NCBI RefSeq assembly: GCF_014467015.1
Contig: NZ_CP058559.1
Span: forward strand, 1,426,001 to 1,490,000
Reading direction: 5' to 3'
Source of the DNA: Alkalicella caledoniensis
GTDB lineage: Bacteria > Bacillota > Proteinivoracia > Proteinivoracales > Proteinivoracaceae
Length of the DNA stretch: 64,000 nt
The translations under genes were made by a program, and so were the position numbers. This document shows, in pieces, positions 51,471-61,534 of the stretch. Within the stretch, counting starts at the first letter, position 1. Each line of letters opens with the position of its first letter. The notes under the pieces were generated by a model that saw only the letters and a program-made list of their open reading frames with translations, had not been told where the DNA came from and made no database searches.

Positions 51471-53315
51471 TTAGTTCACTAGTGTAACTTTGTATTCCCT
51501 CATCCATAAATCTATTTGAATCAAGTATGCAATTAGCTGGGGTCCTGTCATCAACTGACCATACCATGGTTTTTCAAAGGACTTGCCACCTGTTTTAACT
51601 AATTCTTGTACTTGATTGAAATCAATAAGCTGTAATATTGGTGAACTGCTATCAGCTAAGATAGTACCCATCCACTTTTGTACTAGTTTTGTATACTCAG
51701 GATGAAAGGTTTTAGGGTAAGGGCTTTTTTTCCTGTCTACTATTTCATTAGGAAGTATACCCTTTAATGCCCTACGCAATAAGCCTTTTTCCCTGTTATC
51801 TGTGAATTTCATGGCATTTGGTATATTAAAACAATATTCAACTAACCGATAGTCCGCGAAAGGCACTCTAACCTCTAAGCTATTTGCCATAGTCATTCTG
51901 TCTTTTCTATTTAATAAGGTTACCATAAACCATTTTAAATTTAAATAGAATATTTCACGAAGTCTAGAATTTTCTTTAGATTCCCCCATTAGCTTAGGTG
52001 TCCTATTTATGGTTTCTTGATATTTATCATTTACATAAGCTTCCAAAGGTAGATTTAATGCTAATTCCCTGGACAAGATGTTCTGTCTCTCTTTAATTGC
52101 AGGAGACCATGGAAATGTCCCTGTATTTTGCATATCTTTATTTGTATACCATGGATAGCCCCCAAATATCTCATCTGCACATTCCCCTGATAATCCAACT
52201 GTTGCCTGTTTTCTAACTTCTTCACTGAAAAGATATAGGGAAGCATCCATATCGGCCATCCCAGGTAAATCATTGGCTTTTACGGCATTTTCTAGGGCTT
52301 TAACTAGTTTGTCTTGTGTTAAAACTATATTATAATGCTCACTACCTATATTCTTCGACATAAGCTTCGCCCAGTATCCATCAGAGTTTGGTTGAAATAC
52401 GCTAGACTTAAAATATTTATCGTTATCCTGATAATCAATGGAAAATGTCTTAAGAATTTGACCTTTTTCTTTAAATGCATCTGATGCAACCTTTGATATT
52501 GCACTGGAGTCAAGTCCACCTGATAAGAAGATACACACAGGAACATCGGATATAAGCTGCCTTTTGATTGAATCAAGAAGTAGTTCCCTAACTTTTTCCA
52601 CCGTAACTTCCAATGAGTCTGTATGCTCCCTAGCTTCTAAATCCCAAAATTTTCTAACAGTAATGCCAGATGAATCCAAAAGCAAAGAGTGTGCAGGTGG
52701 TAGTTCTTTTATGTTTTTAAATACTGCACTTCCCAAGGATCTTGCTGGTCCTAAGCCAAATATTTCACTTAGTCCTTCGGAATTAACTTCCGGCTTCAAA
52801 TCAGGATGTTTGAGTAGTGCCTTAATTTCTGACCCTAGTAGAAAATCATTACCAATAATACTATAAAACAAAGGTTTTACTCCTAAGGGGTCCCTAGCCA
52901 TAAATAAGCTGTTTTTATATTCATCCCATATGGCAAATGCATAAATACCATTAAACTCCTGTAGACAATTCTCTCCCCACTCCATATAAGATGTTAATAA
53001 CACTTCTGTGTCAGAGTATGATTTAAACTGATGACCTTTATCTAAAAGTTTTCTTCTAATTTCTTCAGTATTATATAATTCTCCATTATATATAATAGTA
53101 TATTTTTTGTCACCATATTTCTTTATCATAGGTTGTTTACCCCCTGATGGGTCAACAACTGTTAGTCTTTTATGACCTAAGTGAACTTTTCTATCTATAT
53201 AATATCCCTCTTCGTCGGGACCTCTTTTTGACAATGAATTTGTCATATCTTTAATTATCTCTGTATTTTGAGGTAGTTGTGACTTTAAGTTTATCCATCC
53301 TGTAATACCACACAT
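51471..53315 (-). CDS. asnB: Asparagine synthetase (glutamine-hydrolysing)
   Basis: The 614-residue enzyme begins MCGITGW with the nucleophile Cys2 of the glutaminase domain (RGPDEEGYY, IYNGELYN, SDTEVLL). The synthetase domain has the pyrophosphate loop VCIFLSGGLDSSAIS and SGECADEIFGGYPWY. It makes asparagine from aspartate with glutamine as nitrogen donor. The gene lies just upstream of glnA on the same strand with only a 36-base gap, suggesting one transcript. Confidence 0.95.
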   Translation of the reverse strand: MCGITGWINLKSQLPQNTEIIKDMTNSLSKRGPDEEGYYIDRKVHLGHKRLTVVDPSGGKQPMIKKYGDKKYTIIYNGELYNTEEIRRKLLDKGHQFKSYSDTEVLLTSYMEWGENCLQEFNGIYAFAIWDEYKNSLFMARDPLGVKPLFYSIIGNDFLLGSEIKALLKHPDLKPEVNSEGLSEIFGLGPARSLGSAVFKNIKELPPAHSLLLDSSGITVRKFWDLEAREHTDSLEVTVEKVRELLLDSIKRQLISDVPVCIFLSGGLDSSAISKVASDAFKEKGQILKTFSIDYQDNDKYFKSSVFQPNSDGYWAKLMSKNIGSEHYNIVLTQDKLVKALENAVKANDLPGMADMDASLYLFSEEVRKQATVGLSGECADEIFGGYPWYTNKDMQNTGTFPWSPAIKERQNILSRELALNLPLEAYVNDKYQETINRTPKLMGESKENSRLREIFYLNLKWFMVTLLNRKDRMTMANSLEVRVPFADYRLVEYCFNIPNAMKFTDNREKGLLRRALKGILPNEIVDRKKSPYPKTFHPEYTKLVQKWMGTILADSSSPILQLIDFNQVQELVKTGGKSFEKPWYGQLMTGPQLIAYLIQIDLWMREYKVTLVN

Positions 53316-53420
53316 ATATATCTACTCCTTTATAACGATTTTCATTCTCATTTAACTGATTTGTATTTTATCTTATGCAAGTAATAGGTGAATTGTTCAA
53401 ATTTTATCTTTCTAGCACAT

Positions 53421-53449
53421 AAAAAAGCGCCTTCCCTTGGAAAGGCGCC
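53421..53449 (-). terminator. Terminator after the aromatic-acid-exporter-like gene
   Basis: GCGCCTT pairs with AAGGCGC around TCCCTTGG with a run of six T on the minus strand. It abuts the stop codon. Confidence 0.8.
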
Positions 53450-54334
53450 TTATGATTTAAAAGCTTCTGAAAGTTCAGTTATTATTTTTATAGACTTTGT
53501 CAGTAGATAGTTATAGACCCTGTCTTCATTTGTGAGGTTATCATCTGAGGATTTCTCTATTTGGTAAACACTATAAAGTAGAGCAGAATTGTCTGGGCTA
53601 ATCTTGTGTTCAGTGCCCATTTCCGCTAGTAAGTGGATATTGTGAAAAAGTTTATTCACAAGGACCCTAGCCTCATGTACGTTTACTTCCCCTTCTTTAA
53701 CCAGATGGGTTTCTTCTTCTCTTTTATATGTAGGATACTCTCTTTCTAAAATAGCTAGTTCATTTTCAATTTGGGTAAGGGAAAATTCTTCCTTTGTCAC
53801 AAGACTTATAATTACCTTACTACAATCTTTTACCAAATCTTTACATGCCGCAGTAACAATATCCCTACTAAAGGGTGGTGAAATAGCTAGATTCACCAGA
53901 ACAGCCACCGTTATACCCACAAATGTATCAATAACCCTATTTAAGCTAGAATAGATAAGGTTACCTCCACCAAAATCCAACATTATAGATACAAATACCA
54001 CACTTGATATGGAAATTGTCTTCTTAAAGTTTATCAAATTAGAAACATAAATAAGTCCGATTATACCTAACCCGATTATAATAGGATTACCAAGGGCCAA
54101 ATATGAAAAGGCAAGCCCTGCCAATGCACCAATAATAGTTCCTAAGATTCTATCTCTCCCCATGCGGACTGAGTCAACAATATTTCCTTGTAGTGTGATT
54201 ATAGCGGCAATTGCAACAAAAAATGGCGAATCTAAGTTTAAAATATAAGCAATTGTTATAGCTATGGTTACTGCTAAAGCTGTTTTTACTGTTCTCATAC
54301 CGATTTTGACATTAGGTCTTAGGCGAAATCTCAT
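53450..54334 (-). CDS. Membrane protein of the aromatic acid exporter (ArAE/FUSC) type
   Basis: The roughly 294-residue protein has about six helices in its first 170 residues, with ITLQGNIVDSVRMGRDRILG and GTIIGALAGL, the arrangement of the ArAE_1/FUSC family. A helical cytoplasmic C-terminal domain (about 180-294) follows. Family members export aromatic acids or are uncharacterised. ATG 54334 fits the AAAGG ribosome site better than the ATG nine bases before it. The gene appears monocistronic. Confidence 0.85.
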   Translation of the reverse strand: MRFRLRPNVKIGMRTVKTALAVTIAITIAYILNLDSPFFVAIAAIITLQGNIVDSVRMGRDRILGTIIGALAGLAFSYLALGNPIIIGLGIIGLIYVSNLINFKKTISISSVVFVSIMLDFGGGNLIYSSLNRVIDTFVGITVAVLVNLAISPPFSRDIVTAACKDLVKDCSKVIISLVTKEEFSLTQIENELAILEREYPTYKREEETHLVKEGEVNVHEARVLVNKLFHNIHLLAEMGTEHKISPDNSALLYSVYQIEKSSDDNLTNEDRVYNYLLTKSIKIITELSEAFKS

Positions 54335-54362
54335 TTTACTCATCCTTTAAGTAATTATTGTG

Positions 54363-54410
54363 GGGGTCAGGCTTCAATTATCCAATAATGAATAAATGAA
54401 GCCTGACCCC
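54363..54410. repeat. REP-like palindrome between amidohydrolase and exporter genes
   Basis: GGGGTCAGGCTTCA (54363-54376) pairs perfectly with TGAAGCCTGACCCC (54397-54410) around 20 AT-rich bases. A T run lies on the plus side, adjacent to the amidohydrolase stop. It is akin to the palindrome at 42344-42386 in its outer sequence and in its placement just beyond a minus-strand stop codon. Confidence 0.6.
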
Positions 54411-54416
54411 GTTTTT

Positions 54417-55841
54417 TTACAACAGTCCTTCTTGCATCATTTTGAACATGTTGTTATCTTCTGTGATACCTTCTGCTGCCTTGTTACATATCTCCACAGC
54501 ATGTTTATGGGCTTCTTTAACAACCTGTCTTTCGTCAACAGTTGTTATGGTTTTATTATCAACTATAATTCGCCCATCTATTATGACAGTTTCTACCTCA
54601 CTACCTTTAGCCGAATAAACTATATTTGGAACCACGTTACGCACAGGGTAATTGACAAGTGGAAAAAGTGCTGGTTCGTTAAAATCAATAATGATTATAT
54701 CAGCTTTTTTCCCAGATGTCAACGATCCTACCTCATGATCCAAACCAATTGCCTTTGCTGCATCTATAGTAGCTAATTTCAGTACCTTCCATGCTGGGAA
54801 AATGGTTGGATCTTGACGTTTACATTTGTTTAGTATAGCTGTGAACTTCATTTCGTTAAACATGTTGTTACAATTGTTCCCTGGTGCTTGGTCTGAGCCT
54901 AGGGCCAATTTATCACTTACCTCCAAAAACTCAAAGGCAGGTGGAACAATTCCATCTATTATTCCAATACTACCAGAGCAGAGAATCATAGAAGCACCTT
55001 TTTTAGCTAGCAGTCTAGTTTCTTCTTTTGTGGCTTCAGTTAAATGCACAGCCATCAAGTACTCATCTAAATAACCAATCTCATCTAGATATTGAATGCT
55101 TCGCTTACCAAAGCGTTTAATCATTTGATTTATTTCCCGGTCACCTTGAGCCACATGCATGTGTATTTTAGTTTGATGCTTTATTGCTAGGTCCTTTATC
55201 TCTAATAGTAACTCCTTTGATGCCATGTCTGGCCCTTGGGGACCAAAGAGGCAGGTAATCCTACCATTTTGCTGATGGTGCCAGTTATCTACCAGTTTCA
55301 TGGCTTTTTGTAGTTTTTGTTGCCCGATAGAAGGGTCTAATGGGTAGACGTCCCCTATTTTTAACCCACTTAAATCTGCAGGCATTTCGTTTACTGTTTC
55401 AGCGACCCTAGCCCGGGTCCCCAGTGTAGCATGGTTTTTTACTATATCAAGCATGGGTTCATCGTAGTCACAAAAAGTTGTGGTACCAGCCTTTAAACCT
55501 TCCATTATGTTGACCATAGATCCTTTGACCTTAGCTTCTTGTGTCAGCGCTTTAGTGAAGGGCCATAAACCCTTTTGCATCCAATTATCTACATCTTGAG
55601 AAAGTCCTTTTAGTATTCCTATGCCTGTATGGATATGTGCATCGATAAGCCCCGGCATAACTACTTTTCCAGTGGCATCAATGTAACGGTGGGCCGTATG
55701 GTTTTTTTCAACTTCTCTGCTTTCACCAACAACTTCAATCTTGTTGTCTTTTATACCCACTGCACCTTTTTCTATAATTCCTAGACCTTTTCCTTCCATT
55801 GTTATTACAACGCCATTTAGTATAAGTATGTCTAACACCAT
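54417..55841 (-). CDS. Amidohydrolase, ATZ/TRZ or MTA/SAH-deaminase-like
   Basis: The 474-residue metal-dependent hydrolase has the VMPGLIDAHIHTGI metal motif (His69, His71 approx.), later ligands in IHMHVAQGDREI and MAVHLTEATKEE, and LALGSDQAPGNNCNNMF with the catalytic Asp. This pattern is shared by chlorohydrolases/deaminases of the AtzA-TrzN group and adenosine-like deaminases. The substrate cannot be fixed; deamination of a nucleoside or heterocycle is most likely. It lies three bases after the D-aminopeptidase gene. Confidence 0.88.
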   Translation of the reverse strand: MVLDILILNGVVITMEGKGLGIIEKGAVGIKDNKIEVVGESREVEKNHTAHRYIDATGKVVMPGLIDAHIHTGIGILKGLSQDVDNWMQKGLWPFTKALTQEAKVKGSMVNIMEGLKAGTTTFCDYDEPMLDIVKNHATLGTRARVAETVNEMPADLSGLKIGDVYPLDPSIGQQKLQKAMKLVDNWHHQQNGRITCLFGPQGPDMASKELLLEIKDLAIKHQTKIHMHVAQGDREINQMIKRFGKRSIQYLDEIGYLDEYLMAVHLTEATKEETRLLAKKGASMILCSGSIGIIDGIVPPAFEFLEVSDKLALGSDQAPGNNCNNMFNEMKFTAILNKCKRQDPTIFPAWKVLKLATIDAAKAIGLDHEVGSLTSGKKADIIIIDFNEPALFPLVNYPVRNVVPNIVYSAKGSEVETVIIDGRIIVDNKTITTVDERQVVKEAHKHAVEICNKAAEGITEDNNMFKMMQEGLL

Positions 55842-55844
55842 AAC

Positions 55845-56666
55845 CTAAAGTACTCCACTAGCCAATGTTACTAGTGCTCTAAATAACTTATATAATTCAA
55901 CTGGGTCTTTAGCATGGAACTCAACGGTTTTAGAGTCTAGCTTTCTTACTTGTGGTAAGCTATTTGCTTTGTCTACCATAACCGATTGGAAAAATTCCAA
56001 TTGAAGTATTAATGGACTGTTGTGTTTTTTAATAGGGTACTTTTCAATATTATTAACTGCTTTAGCTACAGCTTCTTGGTATGATTTCTTCAACTTGTTG
56101 TAAGGTAAATTCTTTGCGCAATAGCGTGAAATTGTATCCTTAACTGCCACTGTTTCAATATCCCCGATCTCTTTTTTAACATCCCATGTAACTTTATTAT
56201 CCCCTGCTACAAGGACTACTGGTACACCAAAATGGCCAGCAACTAAAGCGTTAAGGCCGCTTTCCCCAACTTCCTCACCATTTATTGTTAGCTTTGACAC
56301 TATTCTTCCTGAATAGGTGTGGTCAAATATCCCTTGTTCTGTACCAGCCTTGGGATGATAACCTATTAGCATGGCACAATCAAATGTTTCATCTATACCG
56401 TCCATCATACTTAAATCCTTAGGGTAACCACTTATTAAGCTCACATCAGGATTCAGATCCTCGATTATAATATTGTCCATGGGGCCATGGGAATCGTTAA
56501 CGACTATTTCTCTAACACCATTTCTAAAGAGTTCCTCACATACTAGGTTTACTTCTTGGGTCATGAGCTTTCTTGCCCTTAAATAATCCCCGCTCTCGCC
56601 AGCTATATGCTTGCGGGATACTACTCCCCAGATACCTTCAATGTCCGCTGAGATATAAACTTTCAT
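55845..56666 (-). CDS. dppA: M55-family D-aminopeptidase (DppA-like)
   Basis: This zinc peptidase resembles Bacillus DppA, which releases D-alanine from short peptides. The 273 residues show MKVYISADIEGIWGV (metal-binding Asp8 and Glu10), VNDSHGPMDNI (His60), MLIGYHPKAGTEQGI and SGLNALVAGHFGVPVVLVAGD. A role in peptide or cell-wall fragment recycling is inferred. It is first in a two-gene unit with the amidohydrolase. Confidence 0.93.
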   Translation of the reverse strand: MKVYISADIEGIWGVVSRKHIAGESGDYLRARKLMTQEVNLVCEELFRNGVREIVVNDSHGPMDNIIIEDLNPDVSLISGYPKDLSMMDGIDETFDCAMLIGYHPKAGTEQGIFDHTYSGRIVSKLTINGEEVGESGLNALVAGHFGVPVVLVAGDNKVTWDVKKEIGDIETVAVKDTISRYCAKNLPYNKLKKSYQEAVAKAVNNIEKYPIKKHNSPLILQLEFFQSVMVDKANSLPQVRKLDSKTVEFHAKDPVELYKLFRALVTLASGVL

Positions 56667-56792
56667 TTAACAAAACCCCCTTAGTTATTTTGATAGTCTA
56701 GATACCTATATTCTACCATCTTTAGGCAAAAATCAAAAGGTATCCAATATATTATAATTTATTAAACTATTGTTAACTTTTCATTATATATG

Positions 56793-56820
56793 TTGTTTTG
56801 TAATAAAAATGCCTTATAAT
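56793..56820 (+). promoter_or_regulatory. Promoter of the ABC exporter operon
   Basis: TTGTTT (56793-56798) and TATAAT (56815-56820) with 16-base spacing lie about 55 bases upstream of the permease gene. Confidence 0.65.
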
Positions 56821-56875
56821 ATATCTGGTCTAGTAAATGATTGACTTTGCCAAACTAGTTTAGGAGGTATTATTA

Positions 56876-59347
56876 GTGGGTATTTTAATTAAGTTTATTT
56901 TAAAAAGTATAACTGAGAAAAAACTCAGGACTTTGTTGATCCTAGTTGCAGTAATTATATCAACTGCTCTTTTCTTTGCTTCAACAACAATGCCAAACAC
57001 CGTTTCAGAAATCTTTTTAGATTCTATGACAAAGTATGTAGGAGGTTCCGATATTGTAATAACATCTGGTGAAGGCTCCCCTTCCCCTTATTTTAAGGCC
57101 GATGTAATAACCACAAGTAATGATTGGGATTATGCTGTTACCTCTGTTGACTCCATGGCGTTGCATAGGGGAGAAGAATTCGAACTCACAACAGTTAAAC
57201 TGTTAGGTTTTGATTTCCATGACATAAAACAATTCAACCCCTATTATTTAGAGCAGGGTTCTCTTAAGCCCCTCAATAATAACGAAGTAGTTATTGGAAA
57301 AGGTTTTAGTGAACATCATGGTTTAGAACTCAATGATTTAGTTGAGCTTGAGATTTTTGGTCAGGAACATGACTTCAAGATTGTAGGAATTGCGGAAAAT
57401 AAAGGTCCCTTCATGGAGGATGGTCAGATGATTCAATTCTTGGTTTCCCCTAAAAAAATCCATGAGGTATATGGTTTAGCTGACGATTATGTTTCCTCAA
57501 TTTTTATACGTTCTAACTCCAGTGATTTAGATAGTACTATTACTGATTTAAGTATCAAGTATGATAACCTCTCTGTAGGTCATGCAATCCCTCAAGATGA
57601 TATAGACTATATGGTGAGCACTATAAAAATGCCATTTAATATTGTCCTTGGGTTAGTATTTTTCATAAGCTTCTTTATAATTTATACTTCTTTTAAGTTG
57701 ATGATGAAAGAACGATTGCCAATAACAGGAACTTTTAGAAGCATAGGTGCTACTAAAAAATTGACATCTTTAGTACTTATGGGAGAAACAATAGTGTATG
57801 CCTTAGTTGGAGGGACAATAGGTATCTTTTTGGGAATCGGAATTTTGAAAGTTATCTCAGTATCTTTAACTACAGGCTTTGGTACCGGAAGTGAAGTGGT
57901 AGCTATTTACTCATTTACTAACATAGTACTATCATTCATGGCTGCATTCACAATAACCTTAGTAAGTGGAATCGCCCCCATACTAAATAGCACCAAGTTT
58001 TCCATTAAAGAAATAATCTTAAATACAATGGAAAAACCTAAATCCAAGAAAATGTACAAAGTTGTATTGGGAGTATCTTTTATAATTTTCGCCATAATAG
58101 TTCCAAGTTTAGCTAATATGTACAGTCTTTTAGCTGTAACTTTGCTTGCCATGTTATTTACCATTATAGCTATTGTACTACTAGTGCCTTATGCCACTAT
58201 GTTTTTAGTACGGATATTCGAAAAAATCTTAACGGGGATATTCGGAAATATAGGTACTTTAGCCTGCAAAAATATACGAAACAATAAAAGTATAATAGGT
58301 AGTGTCACACTTTTAGCCATTGCTATTGCACTATTGCTTTCAATAAACGTGGTGAGCTATTCTGTGGCCCAAGAGGTTGCCCTAACCTATGATAACTATG
58401 GTAACTACGCTTCTGTTATTAGGGCTAACAGACTTGATGAGAATGCCCTAGAAAAAACACGTTCTCTAGATGGTGTTGAAAGTGCTACAGGGATAATGAC
58501 TGCAAATCATATTTCAGTTGAAGGCTCTGATAAAAAGCTGATAGTTCTTAAGGGTATTACCCCTGATTATATTGATTATTGGCGTTTAAGAATTAAACCT
58601 GATGATCTTGCACAACTCAGTGATGGCAATATTATAGTAACAGCAAAGGTCAGTGAGATTTATGGGATAGAAAAAGGTGACAATATAACCTTTAGGGTAA
58701 ATGGTAGAAAAAAAGATTTTACAGTTGTGGGAACCTTTGAATCAATGTCCGACAATGGCGACTTTTCTCTAATAACAATTGAAGATTTCAAGAGCTTATT
58801 CAAAGCTGAATTCTACACATCCATATATACCAAAGGACAAGATTCAGAATCAATTGCAAAGAAACTTAGGGAAGAGTTTTATCATTTAAATCCCTTCGTC
58901 ACAACGTTGGAATTACAAAAACGTATGAATTTAGAGAATAACGCTCAGGTTTTTGGTATTCTATCAGCATTCTCAGTTTTAGCTATGATTTCAGGGCTCT
59001 TAGGGATTATCAATAATTTAATAATAAGTTTTATAGAGCGAAAACGCTCCTTAGCAATGTACCGTTCTTTAGGGATGAGCAAATTACAGATTAGAAATAT
59101 GATCTTGATTGAGTCCTTTACAGGTGGCTTAGTAGGTGGAATTTTGGGAATAATGGGCAGTCTTGTTATCATTCGTAATATGCCTTACTTAACAAAGGCC
59201 TTAGCTGCTTACATCCCTATGCATTATCAAGTGAGCACATTTATTTATTTCCTAGTAGCCGGGGTTTTGGTAATGGTACTGGCTTCTGTAAGCCCAGCAC
59301 TTAAGTCATCAAAAATGAATATCATACAATCAATTAAATATGAATAG
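56876..59347 (+). CDS. FtsX/MacB-type ABC transporter permease
   Basis: The 823-residue permease has a first membrane helix (about 17-36), an extracytoplasmic MacB-like domain (about 45-250), and three helices with the FtsX pattern (about 255-370). A second unit with the same layout follows (from about 400, external domain 480-680, final helices 690-820). This duplicated form is typical of exporters of peptides or lipoproteins and of bacitracin-type resistance. GTG follows AGGAGG. The ATPase gene lies 15 bases downstream. Confidence 0.92.
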   Translation: MGILIKFILKSITEKKLRTLLILVAVIISTALFFASTTMPNTVSEIFLDSMTKYVGGSDIVITSGEGSPSPYFKADVITTSNDWDYAVTSVDSMALHRGEEFELTTVKLLGFDFHDIKQFNPYYLEQGSLKPLNNNEVVIGKGFSEHHGLELNDLVELEIFGQEHDFKIVGIAENKGPFMEDGQMIQFLVSPKKIHEVYGLADDYVSSIFIRSNSSDLDSTITDLSIKYDNLSVGHAIPQDDIDYMVSTIKMPFNIVLGLVFFISFFIIYTSFKLMMKERLPITGTFRSIGATKKLTSLVLMGETIVYALVGGTIGIFLGIGILKVISVSLTTGFGTGSEVVAIYSFTNIVLSFMAAFTITLVSGIAPILNSTKFSIKEIILNTMEKPKSKKMYKVVLGVSFIIFAIIVPSLANMYSLLAVTLLAMLFTIIAIVLLVPYATMFLVRIFEKILTGIFGNIGTLACKNIRNNKSIIGSVTLLAIAIALLLSINVVSYSVAQEVALTYDNYGNYASVIRANRLDENALEKTRSLDGVESATGIMTANHISVEGSDKKLIVLKGITPDYIDYWRLRIKPDDLAQLSDGNIIVTAKVSEIYGIEKGDNITFRVNGRKKDFTVVGTFESMSDNGDFSLITIEDFKSLFKAEFYTSIYTKGQDSESIAKKLREEFYHLNPFVTTLELQKRMNLENNAQVFGILSAFSVLAMISGLLGIINNLIISFIERKRSLAMYRSLGMSKLQIRNMILIESFTGGLVGGILGIMGSLVIIRNMPYLTKALAAYIPMHYQVSTFIYFLVAGVLVMVLASVSPALKSSKMNIIQSIKYE

Positions 59348-59362
59348 AGGTGTTTAATTAAC

Positions 59363-60064
59363 ATGAATGTTATTGAAACGAAAGAGATATATAAAAACTT
59401 TAAAATGGGCATTGTTGACGTAGAGGTTCTCAAGGATATAAACCTTAATGTGGCAAAGGGTGAGTTTGTATCAATAATGGGTCCTTCTGGATCAGGAAAG
59501 AGTACTTTGCTTTATCTCCTAGGTGCTTTAGATAAACCCACATCTGGCCAGATTTTAGTAAATGGGAAAGAACTTTCCGTCCTTAAGGATAAAGAGGAAA
59601 GTATTATGAGACGCAAGGAAATGGGTTTTGTATTCCAGTTTTACAATCTCATTCCTAATCTCACAGTGGAAGAAAATATTTTAGTCCCTATGCTTTTAGA
59701 TGGGAAGAAAGTAAAAGATTATAAGGATAAGCTTGATGAAATATTAAATATAGTAGGACTAGAAGACCGTCGCAAATATACACCAAGGGAACTTTCAGGA
59801 GGACAGCAGCAAAGGGTTGCAATAGCCCGTTCTTTAATAAATGACCCAGATATCATATTAGCTGATGAACCCATAGGTAATTTGGATTCGAAAACAGGTA
59901 CAGAAATAATGGAGCTTTTGCAGAAAATCAATGTGGAGCAAGGGAAAACAGTTATACAAGTAACCCACTCCAAGGAAGCTGCATGCTATGGCACTAGGCT
60001 AGTTCTCATGCGTGATGGTATAATCTGTGATTATAATGGGGAACTAAAGAGAATGAGTTCGTAA
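59363..60064 (+). CDS. ABC transporter ATP-binding protein (LolD/MacB type)
   Basis: The 233-residue ATPase shows Walker A GPSGSGKSTLLYLL (about 36-49), Q-loop FQFYNLIPNLTVEENI, signature LSGGQQQRVAIARSL, Walker B IILADEPIGNLD and switch VTHSKEAA. The sequence after the Q-loop is that of the MacB/LolD group, matching the permease encoded just upstream. Together they form a mechanotransmission-type exporter. No dedicated two-component system is adjacent. Confidence 0.95.
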   Translation: MNVIETKEIYKNFKMGIVDVEVLKDINLNVAKGEFVSIMGPSGSGKSTLLYLLGALDKPTSGQILVNGKELSVLKDKEESIMRRKEMGFVFQFYNLIPNLTVEENILVPMLLDGKKVKDYKDKLDEILNIVGLEDRRKYTPRELSGGQQQRVAIARSLINDPDIILADEPIGNLDSKTGTEIMELLQKINVEQGKTVIQVTHSKEAACYGTRLVLMRDGIICDYNGELKRMSS

Positions 60065-60069
60065 ATTAT

Positions 60070-60093
60070 AAAGGACACCAGCTGGTGTCCTTT
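60070..60093. terminator. Palindromic terminator between ABC operon and anti-sigma gene
   Basis: AAAGGACACC and GGTGTCCTTT pair around AGCT in a fully palindromic stretch, with only a short T run. It lies between the convergent ATPase and anti-sigma genes and probably serves both. Confidence 0.7.
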
Positions 60094-60097
60094 GATG

Positions 60098-61534
60098 TTA
60101 TTTTAGTCTGATCTTAAATTCTTCGTTTATTGTGGTGTGGTAGTTTATTAATTGAAATATAATCTGATCACTCTTTAATTCATCTGGGTTTATCCAGAGT
60201 GTAATATGGTCAGGTCCAAGGGAAACTCCAAATGATGAGTCATATTCATTTCCTTCTATATCATGATAAATATTACTCACCCATGTATCTTTTGGGCATG
60301 ATAATGTAATACCCATTCTTTCATCCCAGTGATTATTGTAGATAATTTCTGTAAAATTTATATCCTTTGGTCCTCTGATAATTTTTTCTTTCTTTAGATC
60401 TACAACAAATTCTGTACTATCTTTGTCCACAGCATTGAAACTTTTCCCAACTAAATATAGCTCTTTATAATCCACAAATATAGGTGATTCAAGTTTTTCA
60501 GATGAAACACTTCCAGTATGGAAGCCACCTTTAGATTTATATCTGTTACCTTTGTCATCCATTAACTCAAAGTCATTTTGCAAAATTTCCTTAGTGTTAT
60601 TTTCATCAACACTGTAAACAAGTATAGCTTCCGTAGGTTTAATAACTATTTTTTCCACATATACTTTTTGTCCTTCTACCAATATTTCCTCGTCTATATC
60701 TATTGTCTCAGTCAGCTTTTCAAACCTCTCTACATCTATATTTAATTCAAGGGTTGTTAGATATTCCTCTAGATAGTCCTTTTTATCATCACTGGTGTCA
60801 GATAATTTGCTAACAAATGCATCTACTGTTACAGTTTCATCTAAAGTTACCTGTTTTTCTTTACCTTCGTGATTATAGTGGAACCTCGTTGTACTTCTTT
60901 TTGTTTCACCAGGATTTATGTCTAAAATATATTGGGTGCTCGAAGAAGTGGGATGCTCTTTGTCCCCAATCTTGAAGTTTTCAAAACTAATAGCTCGGGA
61001 TTCCATCACTGAGCTAGTTAAATTTTCTATTGAGTAAAAAAGTATGATATTTGAATCATCTGCCACAAGACCTTCAAAATGAATTTTCATACCGTTATGC
61101 TCAAATACTTCATCTATGGGCTGCATCATGTCATTTTCAATAGCCCTAGTTAATGTAGCATCATAGTTAATGAACTCTAGTATATGGCTAATTCCTGGTA
61201 TGTTACTTATGAATTCTGCAAAGGCTGGTGAGATGGATGCAGTTGTTATCAATGCAACTATAAGGACAGCAGCCACGAGGGACCCCACTTTTCTGATATA
61301 ACTTGTTCTCTTTACATTATTAATCTTCTTTAACATACGTTTTTCAGTGGTATTTGGCATGTTTAGTTTAATTTTATTGCCGTTAAAAATCTCTTCCATT
61401 TCTTTAATCATTTCCAGCTCAGCTTGGCATTCCTCACAAAACTGTAGATGATCAGATATTGTATTCTCTTCCTCACTGGGAAGCTCTCCCTTTAAATATT
61501 GGCTTAATTCTAACTTTATATCATTACATTTCAC
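60098..61534 (-). CDS. Membrane anti-sigma factor, zinc-finger HC2 plus DUF4179
   Basis: The roughly 478-residue protein has an N-terminal zinc-binding anti-sigma domain with H-x3-C-x2-C in DHLQFCEECQAELE. One membrane helix follows (about 90-110, VAAVLIVALITTASISPAFA), then a large outside domain of the DUF4179 type. It should hold the ECF sigma factor encoded just upstream inactive until a signal arrives. GTG 61534 follows GGGGGG at six bases; the TTG at 61549 lacks a ribosome site. The 11-base overlap with the sigma gene shows coupling. Confidence 0.88.
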   Translation of the reverse strand: MKCNDIKLELSQYLKGELPSEEENTISDHLQFCEECQAELEMIKEMEEIFNGNKIKLNMPNTTEKRMLKKINNVKRTSYIRKVGSLVAAVLIVALITTASISPAFAEFISNIPGISHILEFINYDATLTRAIENDMMQPIDEVFEHNGMKIHFEGLVADDSNIILFYSIENLTSSVMESRAISFENFKIGDKEHPTSSSTQYILDINPGETKRSTTRFHYNHEGKEKQVTLDETVTVDAFVSKLSDTSDDKKDYLEEYLTTLELNIDVERFEKLTETIDIDEEILVEGQKVYVEKIVIKPTEAILVYSVDENNTKEILQNDFELMDDKGNRYKSKGGFHTGSVSSEKLESPIFVDYKELYLVGKSFNAVDKDSTEFVVDLKKEKIIRGPKDINFTEIIYNNHWDERMGITLSCPKDTWVSNIYHDIEGNEYDSSFGVSLGPDHITLWINPDELKSDQIIFQLINYHTTINEEFKIRLK

